A stretch of DNA of 64,000 nt from Amborella trichopoda (lineage: Eukaryota; Streptophyta; Magnoliopsida; Amborellales; Amborellaceae). The position numbers and the translations under genes were made by a program. Below are positions 53,394 through 63,560 of this stretch, one piece after another. The DNA lies in the NCBI RefSeq assembly GCF_000471905.2, contig NW_006499751.1:2087359-2151358 (forward strand), in the 5' to 3' direction. The notes under the pieces were generated by a model. It was not told where the DNA came from. It was given only the letters and a program-made list of their open reading frames with translations, and made no database searches. Positions within the stretch are counted from its first letter, which is position 1. Every line of letters begins with the position of its first letter.

Positions 53394-54560
53394 GACATGC
53401 ACAGTTATGCATGTCCATCTTTCTCTCTCTTGTTATACATGCCAGTGGCAGTGTTGTGCATGCTTCTCTTTCTCTTTCTCCCTCTCCTCTTCTTTTTCTC
53501 TCTTCTTTTTCCTTCTTTTCTCCACTCTGCATCTCTCTCTGCTCTCTTTCTCTACTCTTTGTCTCTCTCTACTCACTCTCAACATGCACAGCAGTGGTAG
53601 CGTCATGCATGCTTGTTTTTATCTCTTTTTCTCTCTTCTTCTCTCTCTTAACATGCATAGCAGTGGCATCACCATGCATGCTTCTCTTTGTCTCCTTCTC
53701 TCTCTTCTTCTCTCTCTTGACACGCACGGCAGCGATGCTTTTCTCTCTATCTTCCTCTCTCTCTTGACATGCACGGTAGTGGCAGCATTGTACATGCCTC
53801 ATTTTCCTCTCCTTCCTAGTCTTTCTTCTCTCTTTCCTAATCTTCTTTTCTCCCTTTCCTAGTCTCTTCTCTCTCTTTCCTAATTTACCCTTGTCTTTCT
53901 TAATCTTTTTTCCTAAACTCTCTTTCTTACTCTCTCTACTTTCCTTTCTTCTCTCTTTCCTAAACTCTATCTTTTTTCTCTCTTTGCTTTCCTTTCTTCT
54001 CTCTCTATTTTGTTTTTTATGTCTCTCTTCTTTCCTAGTCTTACTCTATTATGTCTTTTCTCTCTCTCCCAGTCATGCGCGGCGTTACCCATCGCCACGC
54101 ATAACATTCCCCTTCTTTTCTTATCTTCTGGAATGGGTACAGTGAGTCGGGCCTTAACCCGAGTGACGAGCCAGGCCTCTATATAAGTTTCTCTTTCTCA
54201 TGTCACGCACGATGTTCCTCACTCCCACGCGTGACATTTTCTTCTCCTCTGACAAAGGGATAGAACCGGGCCCTTTCCTAAGGGATGGGCTGGGTTGTGT
54301 TTGAGTCTCTTTTGACACACACGGTGATGCCTAAGGCCGTGTGTGTCCTTTCTTTTCTCTCTCTCCAGTCTCTCTCCTCTGTCATGGACGAAAGAATCCA
54401 TCGCTGTCCATGTTCTCTATTGCTCTCTCTCTCCTGTCATGTACGGCAGAACCATCGCCATCCATATTTCTTCCCCTTTCTCTCTCTTCTGTCATGGACA
54501 GCGAAACCCCATTGATGTTCATGCTTCTTTCTCTTTTCTCTCTCCTCTATCATAAACGAC
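53394..54560. repeat. array of short palindromic modules separated by CT-rich spacers
   Basis: Clear stem-loops: 53394-53415 (GACATGCA/TGCATGTC, 8 bp perfect, loop CAGTTA); 54314-54347 (GACACACACGG/CCGTGTGTGTC, 11 bp perfect, 12-base loop TGATGCCTAAGG); CATGGAC...GTCCATG near 54383-54412; CATGGACA...TGTTCATG near 54492-54521. Five or more weaker ones sit between them (for example 'catgccagtggcagtgttgtgcatg' near 53437). Spacers are 'tctctctctcc' runs. Confidence 0.75.
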
Positions 54561-54579
54561 GGAACGCCATAACCATCCA

Positions 54580-55000
54580 TGTTTCTTTTCTCTTATTCTT
54601 CATCTCTCTTTCTTTCTCTCTCTCTCTTCTCCCTCCTTCTCACTTCACTGTTGCTTCTTCTCTTCCTCTTCTCTCTATTCTATTCTCCTCTTCCCTTTTT
54701 CTTCTCTCTTCTCTCTTCTCACTTCTCTCTCTTCTTTCTTCTCTCTTCTCTCTATTGTTTCTTCCCTCGCTTCTTTCTCTCTTCTACTCTCTCTCATCTT
54801 TTCTCTCTCTTCTCTTTCTCTCTTCTATCCTTTCTCTTCTTTTCTCTCTTCTATCCTCTCTCTTCTTTTCTCTCTTTCCTCTTCCTTGCTCTTCTATTTT
54901 CTTCTAATCTCTCTCTTTCTCTCTTTTTTCTTTATTCTTCTTTCATTATTTTTTTCTTCTCTTTCTTCTTCTCTCTCTCCTCTCGTTTGACCAAGGGATT
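54580..55000 (+). repeat. pyrimidine tract of about 420 bases
   Basis: More than nine in ten bases are C or T, mostly TCTCTT/TTCTCT. Long ORFs rich in Ser, Leu and Phe across it are composition artefacts. The reverse B LTR has the matching purine tract at about 59040-59340. Confidence 0.9.
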
Positions 55001-55254
55001 GGCTAGGTCTAGCACTATCATGACGGTCTTATCATGGAGCAGTTTAGTCATTGTGCCGGTCAGTGTGTCAGGCCGGTCGGTATTGATTTGGTCGTCAAAT
55101 AGTTAAGTCGTCGTGCAAGTCTAAGTCACGGTGCTTGTTACCATACTAAGACAGTCACCGTACTGGTCTAGCCACTGTCTCAATCTAGCCACTTAGTCAA
55201 TTTTTTCTTTCTTCTCTTCATTTTCCTCTATTCTATTTCTTCCTTCTTCTTTTA

Positions 55255-57560
55255 GATCAGCGACCATGACGGCTACACTAATTACTTCTTTCTGTTGGCT
55301 GCCCCGTGTGTTAGTTCGAGGGTTACCATTGCCCCGGTTGTTTGCTAAGCTTGCAGACGGTTGTCGTGACCCGCCGTGGCGGCATGATAGACTTTCTATG
55401 TGGACAGATTTAGAGATCAACTCTGACATGGAGGTCGGATTAGAGGCCTCGACATCTCAGGTCGCAAGTTATGCATGCAAGTTTGGACTGCTTCCTTCTC
55501 GGGCATAGGATTAGGATGGCGACAAGCCAATCTTGATATGAACTGGTCCACGGGCTCATCGAGATCTTGAGTTAGGGTGAGAAGTTCGATTATTTGAACC
55601 TCTCTCTCGACCTCATAGAAGCATTGATAGAACAATTTCTCCATTTCCTCCCACTTATGCACCGAGTTTGGAGGAAGTCAAGCATACCATTGAAATGTTG
55701 GGCCATCGAGAGTCTCAACGAACTGACGGAGAAGAAGTCTCCTGTCAGTCGCTGTTTCTCGACATGCTGCCTGAAAGTTGGCAATATGCTGGTTCGGGGA
55801 CATGGTTCCGTTGAATAAAGGAAACTTCCCTTTCTTGTAATCTGAGGGAAACAGGACCTGATCAATATATGAAGGGTACTGCCTTTGATGAGGCGTTGCA
55901 CCCTATATTCTCAAAAATTTTCTGTTCTTTAGGCTATGGGTCACCATACCATCAATGTCCGCCTGAGAGATGGGGTGAGGGACAGAATTATCCTATGAGG
56001 CAGAAGGAGGGGACTGCCATGGAGGTGCACCATCAGAGTGATGGGAATTGACCTCATGGTTAGCTGATTAGCATGCGGCGTAGATACAATCGATCTTTTC
56101 CATCATCACGCACACCATATCCTCAAACTTGCTCATGCGCGTCACCAGCTCACTCACAACCATTACGCTGACTGTTTCTTCAAGGAGGTCAGCTTTAGTT
56201 GCAATTGAGGTCTTGCGAACTTGACGGGTTGTGCACGATAGGTCAGTCAGTAGGGGGCCAGCATGCCTTAACTGAACTCAACTCTTGTATGCCGATCTCG
56301 TTTGGATTGGTTCTCGACGGTCTTGGGGACATAGCTGCTGAGTGGCTAGGTCATCTTCTACGACACTAACCATAGTGCAGGGCTCATGGAGCTCTTCTTC
56401 AAGCTTCATCATCTGAAGATGGTAGAAGGGATTCAGACGTAGAGGGTCCTCAAAGTGGGTTGCCCTGACCACCTTGGTCATTTCTTTGATCAGAATTCTT
56501 AGACCTCTATCACGTTTAGCCTTGAGGTTTTGATGGACCTCACGCCAAAACTGCAATCTAGGTTGCGGCTGGTTAGCTCTTTTTGCCCAAGAGAGAGTTG
56601 TCTCCATCAGGTGTGACAAAGGATGAGGGTCAGGGACTGGAGTCATCGTGGGCCAAGACGGATGAAGGACTCGATCTTCCATCAGGTCTTTGCCCCGAGC
56701 TCTCTTGTGGGCTCCCGAGACACGACCAAAGTGACAGGGCTAGTTAAGGATGGTGCTCTTGGAGAAAAACCTTAAAGTGTAAAGGTTGAGGGTGCTTGCT
56801 CGAAGAAGGAGGAATAGGCAGGAGAAGGGTTGACTCACGAGGAGGCCTGAGTCGAGGGCGAGGGGACGTATGTGATGGCGACAGGTGTGTGCCCCTTGAA
56901 GAAGGATCACGGGTGACCCTAAGGTCAACTCAGGCTCAAGCTATTGGTCTGGCTTTAGGAGGCCGAGAACTACGAGCAGGTGTTTGTAAGGGAATAGGTG
57001 GATGCCTGCCCCTTACAAGATGCACTTGTGTGTGCTGAGTAGGAAGATTAGGAGGTTGTCTCCTGTGTACTTGGGTTGGCGCAATGACGGCATTGCCCTG
57101 AGCAGTGAGATGCATGTGATCAGCATGCGCAGGACCTGGCCTTAGAAGGTCTGATCCTGGGTGCTGACTCGAGGTAGCACCCCTGAGGTGTGGCTTGAGT
57201 GGGTGATCCATGAGCCTTATGGTGTGTGTGAGGGGTGGAGACTATAGGTCTTCCTCCTAGATGTGTTTAGCCTCTAGGGATAGAGACTGGTGGTGCAGGA
57301 ATGTGGGGGGCAGCCTTGCGGTGACCCACAAAAGCAATAAGAAATTGCTTGCCTTTTGCAAAAAGGGACTAGGCAGCCTTCCGGTGTACCTCAGGAATAC
57401 AACCGGTAAGTGACTTGTCGGTGGCTGTGTGCATGTTGTGTGAGGGGTACACAAGTGTTGCCAATGCAGGGTGCCTTGGTAGAGTTTCTACCAGAGCGAG
57501 AAGATGGGGAGTGAGGGACCTTTAAGTCCCGCCTCACACCTGTCCAGGTTAAGACATGGA
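55255..57560 (-). pseudogene. reverse gag of a second B element, C-terminally truncated
   Basis: Reverse strand, N to C: basic N-terminal extension ('KGKQFLIAFVGH', 57400-57290; many stops), 'LQFWREVHQNLKAKRDRGLR' and 'MMKLEEELHEPCTMVSVV' (56682-56278), capsid blocks 'GTMSPNQHIANFQAACRE' and 'LLLRQFVETLDGPTFQWYA' (about 55830-55690), 'WEEMEKLFYQCFYEVEREVQ' (55662-55417), 'ELISKSVHIESLSCRHGGSR' and 'GSQQKEVISVAVMVADLK' (to 55256). It is cut there by the LTR joint. Similarity to 37211-39580 extends over the whole length. Frame changes near 55600 and 55930. Confidence 0.78.
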
Positions 57561-57770
57561 GCTAGACAAGGGGTCTTTTCTCAAAAGGATTGTTGGGAAC
57601 AAAGTTGGAGGAACTTGTTCCCTAGGGACACTCTCGAATGTGGAGATAGAAAATACCCGATTTAGATGAATGGGTTACAGGACTCGCGAGCCATGAAATG
57701 TGAAGAGATAATGAAAGAAGATAAAGAAGAAACTAACCAAATAAGAACGATCCAACTAAGGGGTAGTAAG
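57561..57770 (-). other. leader of the reverse B element
   Basis: About 210 bases between PBS and the gag-side region, purine-rich, without an ORF of note. This leader is absent from the forward B element at 37205. Confidence 0.5.
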
Positions 57771-57788
57771 TGCCCAGTAGAGTCGCCA
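57771..57788 (-). promoter_or_regulatory. primer-binding site of the reverse B element
   Basis: On the reverse strand TGGCGACTCTACTGGGCA lies three to four bases inside the LTR end ('catctaacctg'). It differs from the A+ site at two positions. Confidence 0.78.
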
Positions 57789-58589
57789 AGCAGGTTAGAT
57801 GCCTTGTTCTCACCCTTCAGATATTTGAGGATCGGGCGGCATGTGTCTCGGATTTCACGGGAGACCCCGGACTTTTGAGATCGCTCTCTTGGGAACCTCG
57901 TTTGAGAACAAGGGCAAGTATTACCAATCGGTGAGAGAGGAATTTAAGGTGGGTTTGGGACTTATTCAGGCTGGCTCGCGTGGGTGCCCTCTTAGATCAC
58001 GAAGAAAGTCCCCCTAGTAAAAACTGGCTCAGAATCACCTTCATTGGCTTGTAGTCTCCTGTTTTCCGCAACCACACACATATGACAAAGGTTATAAGAC
58101 AGGTGGGTCAATGGACCTCACCGCTTCCTCCTTGGTGAATGTTCACAAGCATGCACATTCAAAAGAAGAAGGAAAGAACGAGAGAAGGATGGGGGAAAGA
58201 AGAATTTGACTAGACGGGGAGATCAGCACAGCGACTAAGTTGGTGAATAATTGGCCCGACGTGATAGTAAAATGGGCTCGGTAACTCAGACCGTCTCACA
58301 GGATTACTTATAGACGTTAGTACTGATACTGACTAGCTAGGCACGATGGTTAGTCTGTCGTGGCAGTAAAGCGGGCACAATAATTCTGGCACAACAACAT
58401 TATGGTTAGACGACAGAACTACCATAAGAGGTTAATATCAACGCTTCTTGATCAAACGAAAGGATCATAAAGAGAGAGTAAGAAGTCAAAGAATAAGAAA
58501 GTGAAGAGAAAGAAAGAGAGGAAGAGAAAGAAAGAAGGAGAAGAGTGTGAGAGAAGAGAAAAGGAAGCAGGAAAGAGGGTGAAAGACGC

Positions 58590-59050
58590 AGTTAGCGCTA
58601 GGCATCGCTGGCTGTGTTAGAAGAGGAAGAGAAGCAAAGACACAATCGGCGCTAAGCATCGTCGGCTGGGTTGGAAGGAGAAGAGAGAGATAGTCACAAT
58701 CGGTGCTAGGCTTCGTTAGTTATGTTTAAGAAAAGAGGAGAGAGAAGATGCAGCGGACGTTAGGCATCACTGGTTTAGTTGGAAAGAGAAGAGAGAGACG
58801 GACACAGTCGGTTCTAGGCTTCGTCGGTTGTGTTTAAGAAAAGAGGAGAGAGAAGACACAGTTGGTAATAGGCATCGCCAGCTGGGTTGGAAGGAGAAGA
58901 GAGAAGATATAGTCGGCGCTCGGCTTTACCAACTGTATTAGACAAAGAAGAGAGAGAAGATGCAGCTGACACTAGGCTTCACCAACTGTATTAGACGAAG
59001 AGAGAAAAAAATGCAGTCAGCTCTAGGCTTTGTCGATTGTATTAAACAGA
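58590..59050. repeat. about 60-75 base modules with GGCGCTAGGCATCG core
   Basis: Eight or so units such as 'cacaatcggcgctaagcatcg' (partial) and 'agtcggttctaggcttcgtcgg', separated by 'gaagagagag' purine spacers. Cores pair across themselves (CGGCG with CGTCG). On the reverse strand the centre reads GATGCCTAGCGCC, similar to GATGCCTATTGCC at 3858 and GATGCCTAAGGCC at 54326. Confidence 0.75.
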
Positions 59051-59426
59051 GAAGAGAGAGATATAAATAAAAGAATAGAGAGAAAGAGAGAGATGAGAAG
59101 AAGAGAGAGATAGAGACGAGTAAAAGAGAGATAGAGATGGAAAGAAGAGATAGACAAAGAGGGATATAGATGAGAAGAAGAGAGAGATAGAGATGGGACA
59201 AAGAGAGAGATAGAGAGGGATAGAGATGAGAAGAAGAGAGAGATATAGATGAGAGAGAAAGAGGGGAGGAGAGAGAAAGTTACATTATCGAAGGGTACCA
59301 GATCTTTTCTTCTCTCTCCTCTCTCTCTCTCTTCAAGACATAGCCACGAACTTCAGCAAGAATAAAAATTTTATTGAATGATGGAAAAATGAACCAAAGG
59401 TCCTTTACAATTTAGCTTTGCATTGT

Positions 59427-59433
59427 GTATATA
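59427..59433 (-). promoter_or_regulatory. TATA box of the reverse B LTR
   Basis: TATATAC on the reverse strand after 'gcccaattc', same position as 53125-53132. Confidence 0.6.
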
Positions 59434-60757
59434 GAATTGGGCGAAAACATGAGTGTACGCCAAAAAACTACATAAAATTTAAGATAATTACAATTTAATT
59501 GAATTAAAAAAATTCTAAAAATGGGTGCAAAAGAATTATTTTGCCCTTGCCTAACAATGTGTTGAATTTTGGAACAGTCCCTGTTACTGCCCGAGAACTT
59601 ACGTGATCTTCCATGACTGACTTAGGGTTGTTTTGATGCCCGTTTGATTGAAAGATTATTGTTTTCTTGTAGGGCTCGGCATGACGATTGTTTTGATACC
59701 AACTTCGACCTATGAATCACTTTTTTGATCCATGATCATGAGACTTGAATGTTGAATGAATCTTGAAAACTTTGGATCGATTGTGTGCCCATTCCTTGAT
59801 GTTTTTCTTTAGTTTCTTCATTGAATCACACTGAGCATGCCATCATGATCACGTTGCAACAAACTCGGCTCGATTTGGTATCCGGATGAAGATTTTGTCA
59901 TATTGAGTTTTTAGTCAGAATCTTGAAATTAGACAGCCGGAATTTATAGCAACTTTGATGCCTTCGTTTGTAAAATCCAACCATTCATCATGCGCGGAGT
60001 TCAGACCAGAGATAGGCTCGAACATTACGTACATAATGCAATTGATTTCATGTTTACAAGGTATGTGAACGTTGTGATTTGGTCGCTTGAGCAAGGTATG
60101 TTGCTGCTGAGTTTCTGCAACTTTCTTTATGGATCAGCAACTTCTTTCTACTTTTTCTCCATGCTCGGGCATCGTTACAGAGTGTACCACATATCGAATC
60201 GCTCATCTTGATGAGACGAACACACTCACCAAATTTGAGGGCGATCCGACTTGGAACGAGTGAGATATAAGCCCTGAAAGTGACTGCCTGTGACTGTGAA
60301 AATAGCCATCTTTAATGGTATTTTGGGGCACGGTGGCCATATGGGAATAGTGTGCGGCCTACCCTTTTTCAGTATTTTATCCATAACTTTGTCTTGGAGT
60401 GCTTAATTAAGCTGAAATGTGACCCATAAGGGTTTTCAACAGTACTGGATCCAATGGCAATAGTTCCACAGCTGTTTGATGCACAAAAAATATAACTCTA
60501 GTTATGAGGTCCATTTCAAGGTGTTAGAGGCCGATTTTGCCAAAATTGATTCTTTGTGTTTACTGCCTTAAACAAGCCTAATCGCGATGAAACTTGGCAG
60601 GTGGTCTTTTAAAGTGTTTATGAAGCTCTTGACCAATTCTGGGCAATTATGAGACTGTCCAAATTTCCACTGTTTTGTAGGCTTTATTTTATTGACTTGC
60701 TTCCTCTTTATTCTGCATCAAGGACCGAGGTGCTTAAAAATGTGTTCAAACACTCCT

Positions 60758-61890
60758 GTTCAAAAAGTCCTTCGATGGCATCATTCTACGGTGTATTGAC
60801 CGCTAGAAATCGACAAAGTACTGATAGAGTTACACAATGAAGGATGTCATTTTAGCGCAACCACCTTAGCTCAGAAAATCAAGCGCCAAGGCTATTACTG
60901 GACCACCCTGGCTGAAGATTACTGTAAGTTTGCAAAAGATGTGTCCCAAATTTCATCTTTATGGAGACTTCATCCATGCACCGTACGTACCACTCAACTC
61001 AACACCGCCTGTATGACCTTTTGCCATGTGAGGTTTTGATATCATCAGAATGATCTCACCGAAAGCTTAAAAAAACCACCATTTTATATTAACGGGTATA
61101 GAGTACTTCACCAAATGGGTAAAAGCCGCATCATTTGTCAAAATTGAGAGACAACATGTTGCCTGTTTCATAAAGAACAATATTGTATTCAAGTTCAGTG
61201 TTTCTGAGTCAATCATTACTGACAATGGATCCAATCTCAAAAATGAAAGGTCTCTAAGGTGTGCAAAAATTTTGGGATAACGCAGAAATTCTCCACACCT
61301 TACCACCCTCAAGAAAATGGACATGCAGAGGCAACAAACAAAGGACTTCTCAGAATTATGGATAGAATAATAGAAGGTGGTAAAGATTGACACAAAAAGC
61401 TAAATGACGATATGGGCTTACCAGATAACTCAGAAGACTCATACTAGCATGACCTTGTACTCATTGTTGTATGGTATGGAAGCAGTGTTACCCATTGAAG
61501 TTGATATACCGTCTCTCCGAGTGCTTATTCATAAATATTCAAATGAGGAACAAAAGATTGAAGCACGAATCGTTGCTCACGTTAATTTGGATGAAAGGCG
61601 ACTATGAGCAACACAAAATATTTTTGCTTACCAGTGTAGAATCGAGAGGGCATACCAAATTAAAGTTGTTCCTGGATAGGTTAGGGAATGGGACATAGTA
61701 CTCAAGAAAATCTTCCACACTGCTGCAAACTGACACCCTTTAGGCAAGTTCAAACCTAATTGGGAGGAGCCATTCGTGGTCACCCGAGTGCACGCAGGCA
61801 ATTCTTACAAGATGAAGAATCAAGAGAGGTGCGAGCTCAACGACCTACTCAATGAGATGTATCTCAGAAAATACTACCCGTAACGGGCTC
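60758..61890 (+). pseudogene. forward integrase fragment of another Tat-type element
   Basis: Main frame with many stops and shifts: 'SFDGIILRCIDR', 'HNEGCHFSATTLAQKIKRQG', 'YYWTTLAEDYCKFA' (zinc-binding region, second Cys pair lost), 'GIEYFTKWVKAASFVKI', 'FKFSVSESIITDNGSNLKNE' (catalytic Asp in TDNGS, near 61218), 'TPYHPQENGHAEATNKGLLR' (Glu present, near 61300-61350), 'LYSLLYGMEAVLPIEVDIPS' (61457-61520), and 'RCELNDLLNEMYLRKYYP' (61830-61882). The wording differs from the A integrases, so it is a third family. The left end is at the B LTR terminus (60752); RT is not present. Confidence 0.82.
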
Positions 61891-62739
61891 AAAAGAGTGG
61901 TGAAAACCTAGAAAGACATCAAAAAAAAAAAATGGACGTGGTGAAAACCCGAAAGAGCATTACGGGTAAAAAAAAAGAAAAAATCTCCAAGAAGGAGCTT
62001 CTGATTAAAAAACACTCAAGTACAAACAAATACTTGCAAGTTCTAACAATACAGCACAAGCAGACCTGAGGACGAAGACTCCTTCTAAACCCTGCAGGTT
62101 TTCCAACATAATCAACTCAGAAAGATGCAGGAGCGTGATATGAATAGAAAACCGAAGTGACTTTGACAAATCCTAAAAGAACATCGGGACCTCTCCAAGA
62201 TGGAAGCTCAACAAGAATCCAGATAACTCTTCATGGACCCGCGAAGCACAGGATGAAAGCTTCAAAGGTAAAAAGACAACTTCGAGACTTTTGAGTTCTT
62301 ACGATCCCACAAGAAAATCCTTTCATCATCTTTGGGTAAAATATAATAAACAAAATGACCACCAAAATGGCCACAGGTGGCAAAACTGTAAGGCCCGTCC
62401 CTTATAAAAGCGCTTTTTCAATCTGATTGTTAAAACCCTCCATTTCCAAAACCCTTTTAGAAATAACTTCCTCCATCATTACAAGAGGTTAAACTGTTAG
62501 TTGATCTGCCCTTGTTCTCGAAGCCAACTTCCTACACCTGTTATGAAGGCTTGAAACTAGCCAGACACTCCATGGTTGTATGAGTATAACTACCAACTAC
62601 CACATATCAGAGATGGATGAACCTCGCCAATGACGATATTGGCTAGTCTGGGAGCGTTTTTCTCTCGACTCCTGAGGCGAAATGAGGCAAGCTCATCCCC
62701 GTGTGTGCATATGATGTCACAAAGTCCAATTCAAAAAAA
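61891..62739 (+). other. post-integrase tail, no gene
   Basis: 'gtggtgaaaacccgaaagagc' and A-rich runs follow the integrase end, as in the distal tail of A+ (16860-16960). A TATA-like 'cttataaaagcgc' lies at about 62399-62411, with no ORF behind it. Otherwise unremarkable. Confidence 0.5.
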
Positions 62740-63560
62740 CGTCAAACTCGTGCGATGTAAAAGAGCAGAGGCAGAATAACGTCAAACTCGTGAGACGTAA
62801 AAGAGCCGAGACAGGATAAGCATCAAACTCGTGTAATGTTAAAAAGCCGAGACATGAAAAAAACATCAAACTCGTGCAACGTTAAAAGAGTCGAGATAGG
62901 AAAAAAACGTTAAAATCGTACGACGTTAAAGAGCCGAGATAGGAAAAACATCAAACTCGTGTGATGTTAAAGAGCCGAGACTGGAAAAATGTCAAACTCA
63001 TGCGACATTAAAGAGCCGAGAAAAGAAAGACATCAAACTCATGCGATGTAAAAGAGCCAAGGTAGATCTCGTCTACCTCTGTATGATGTGAAAGGTCGGG
63101 TGTATTCAGGGTACAACTACCCTGTTTCAATGGAAAGACATCAAACTCGTGCGACGTAAAAGAGTCGAGACAGGGACCGTCCAGCCTCGTATGACTTAGG
63201 TCAGGTGTATCCAGGGCACAACCAACCTATTTAATGGAAAAATGTCAAACTCGTGCGATGTAAAAGAGTCGAGATAGGGACCGTCCAGCCCCGTATGACA
63301 TGAAAGGTCGGGTGTATCTAAGGTACAACCACCTTGTTTCAATGAAAAAATGTCAAACTTGTGCGATGTAAAAGAGTCGAGCAAGTACCGTCAATCACCG
63401 CATGACGTGAAAGGTCGGGTGTATCTAGGGTACAACCACCCTGTTTGATAGAAAAACGACAAACTCATGGGACATAAAAGAGCCGAGGTAGGTACCGTCT
63501 AGCCCCGTATGACGTAAAAAGGTCGGGTGTATTCAGGGCACAACCACCCTGTTTGATGGA
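62740..63560 (+). repeat. composite tandem array: about 42-base units, then about 106-base units
   Basis: Bases 62740-63060 hold seven to eight units of about 42 bases with core CTCGTGCGACGTAAAAGAG plus 'ccgagacaggaaaaa'. Bases 63060-63560 hold five units of about 106 bases. Each has that core, a second half 'ccccgtatgacgtgaaaggtcg' resembling it, and 'gggtgtatccagggtacaac' with 'cacc(c)tgtttgatgg'. 48490-48890 is a related shorter array. Confidence 0.88.

Larger units (their letters stand above)
51915..55254 (+). mobile_element. forward family B LTR, truncated at its 3' end
   Basis: Starts TGTTTGAAGACATTTTTCAA. TATA box TATAAATA is at 53125-53132. R/U5 is very pyrimidine-rich (53220-53400; 54580-55000) with interspersed palindromic modules (53394-53415, 54314-54347 and others). 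It ends in 'cttccttcttctttt' at 55254, about 460 bases before the LTR end seen in the reverse copy. There it joins a reverse-strand gag gene. Confidence 0.8.
57792..60752 (-). mobile_element. reverse family B LTR, full length
   Basis: About 2.96 kb. Reverse strand starts TGTTTGAACACATTTTTAAG (60752) and ends about 'gcatctaacc' (57792-57800). TATA box TATATAC at 59427-59433. A purine-rich strand tract lies at 59040-59340 and palindromic modules at 58590-59050. It is the only full-length B LTR in the window; it serves as 5' LTR to the gag at 55255-57560. CTCCT follows at 60753-60757, then a forward integrase fragment. Confidence 0.85.

Noticed and set aside
53392-53862. 156-codon forward ORF after the B TATA box
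   Set aside because: It consists of LSLLLSFSL-like repeats from CT-rich spacers and palindromes. Three overlapping frames are equally open.
54341-55106. Long forward ORFs of Ser/Leu/Phe-rich protein, up to 188 codons
   Set aside because: They read a C/T tract that lacks stop triplets in several frames. No homologue of such a protein is expected, and the tract is LTR sequence.
62399-62411. TATA box 'cttataaaagcgc' as a gene promoter
   Set aside because: No ORF or conserved leader follows within 1 kb. Reported only within the tail description.
62740-63560. CRISPR-like array of regular repeats with spacers
   Set aside because: Spacers are themselves repeated and the array lies in a plant retrotransposon tail. 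No cas-like gene or prokaryotic signal is present.
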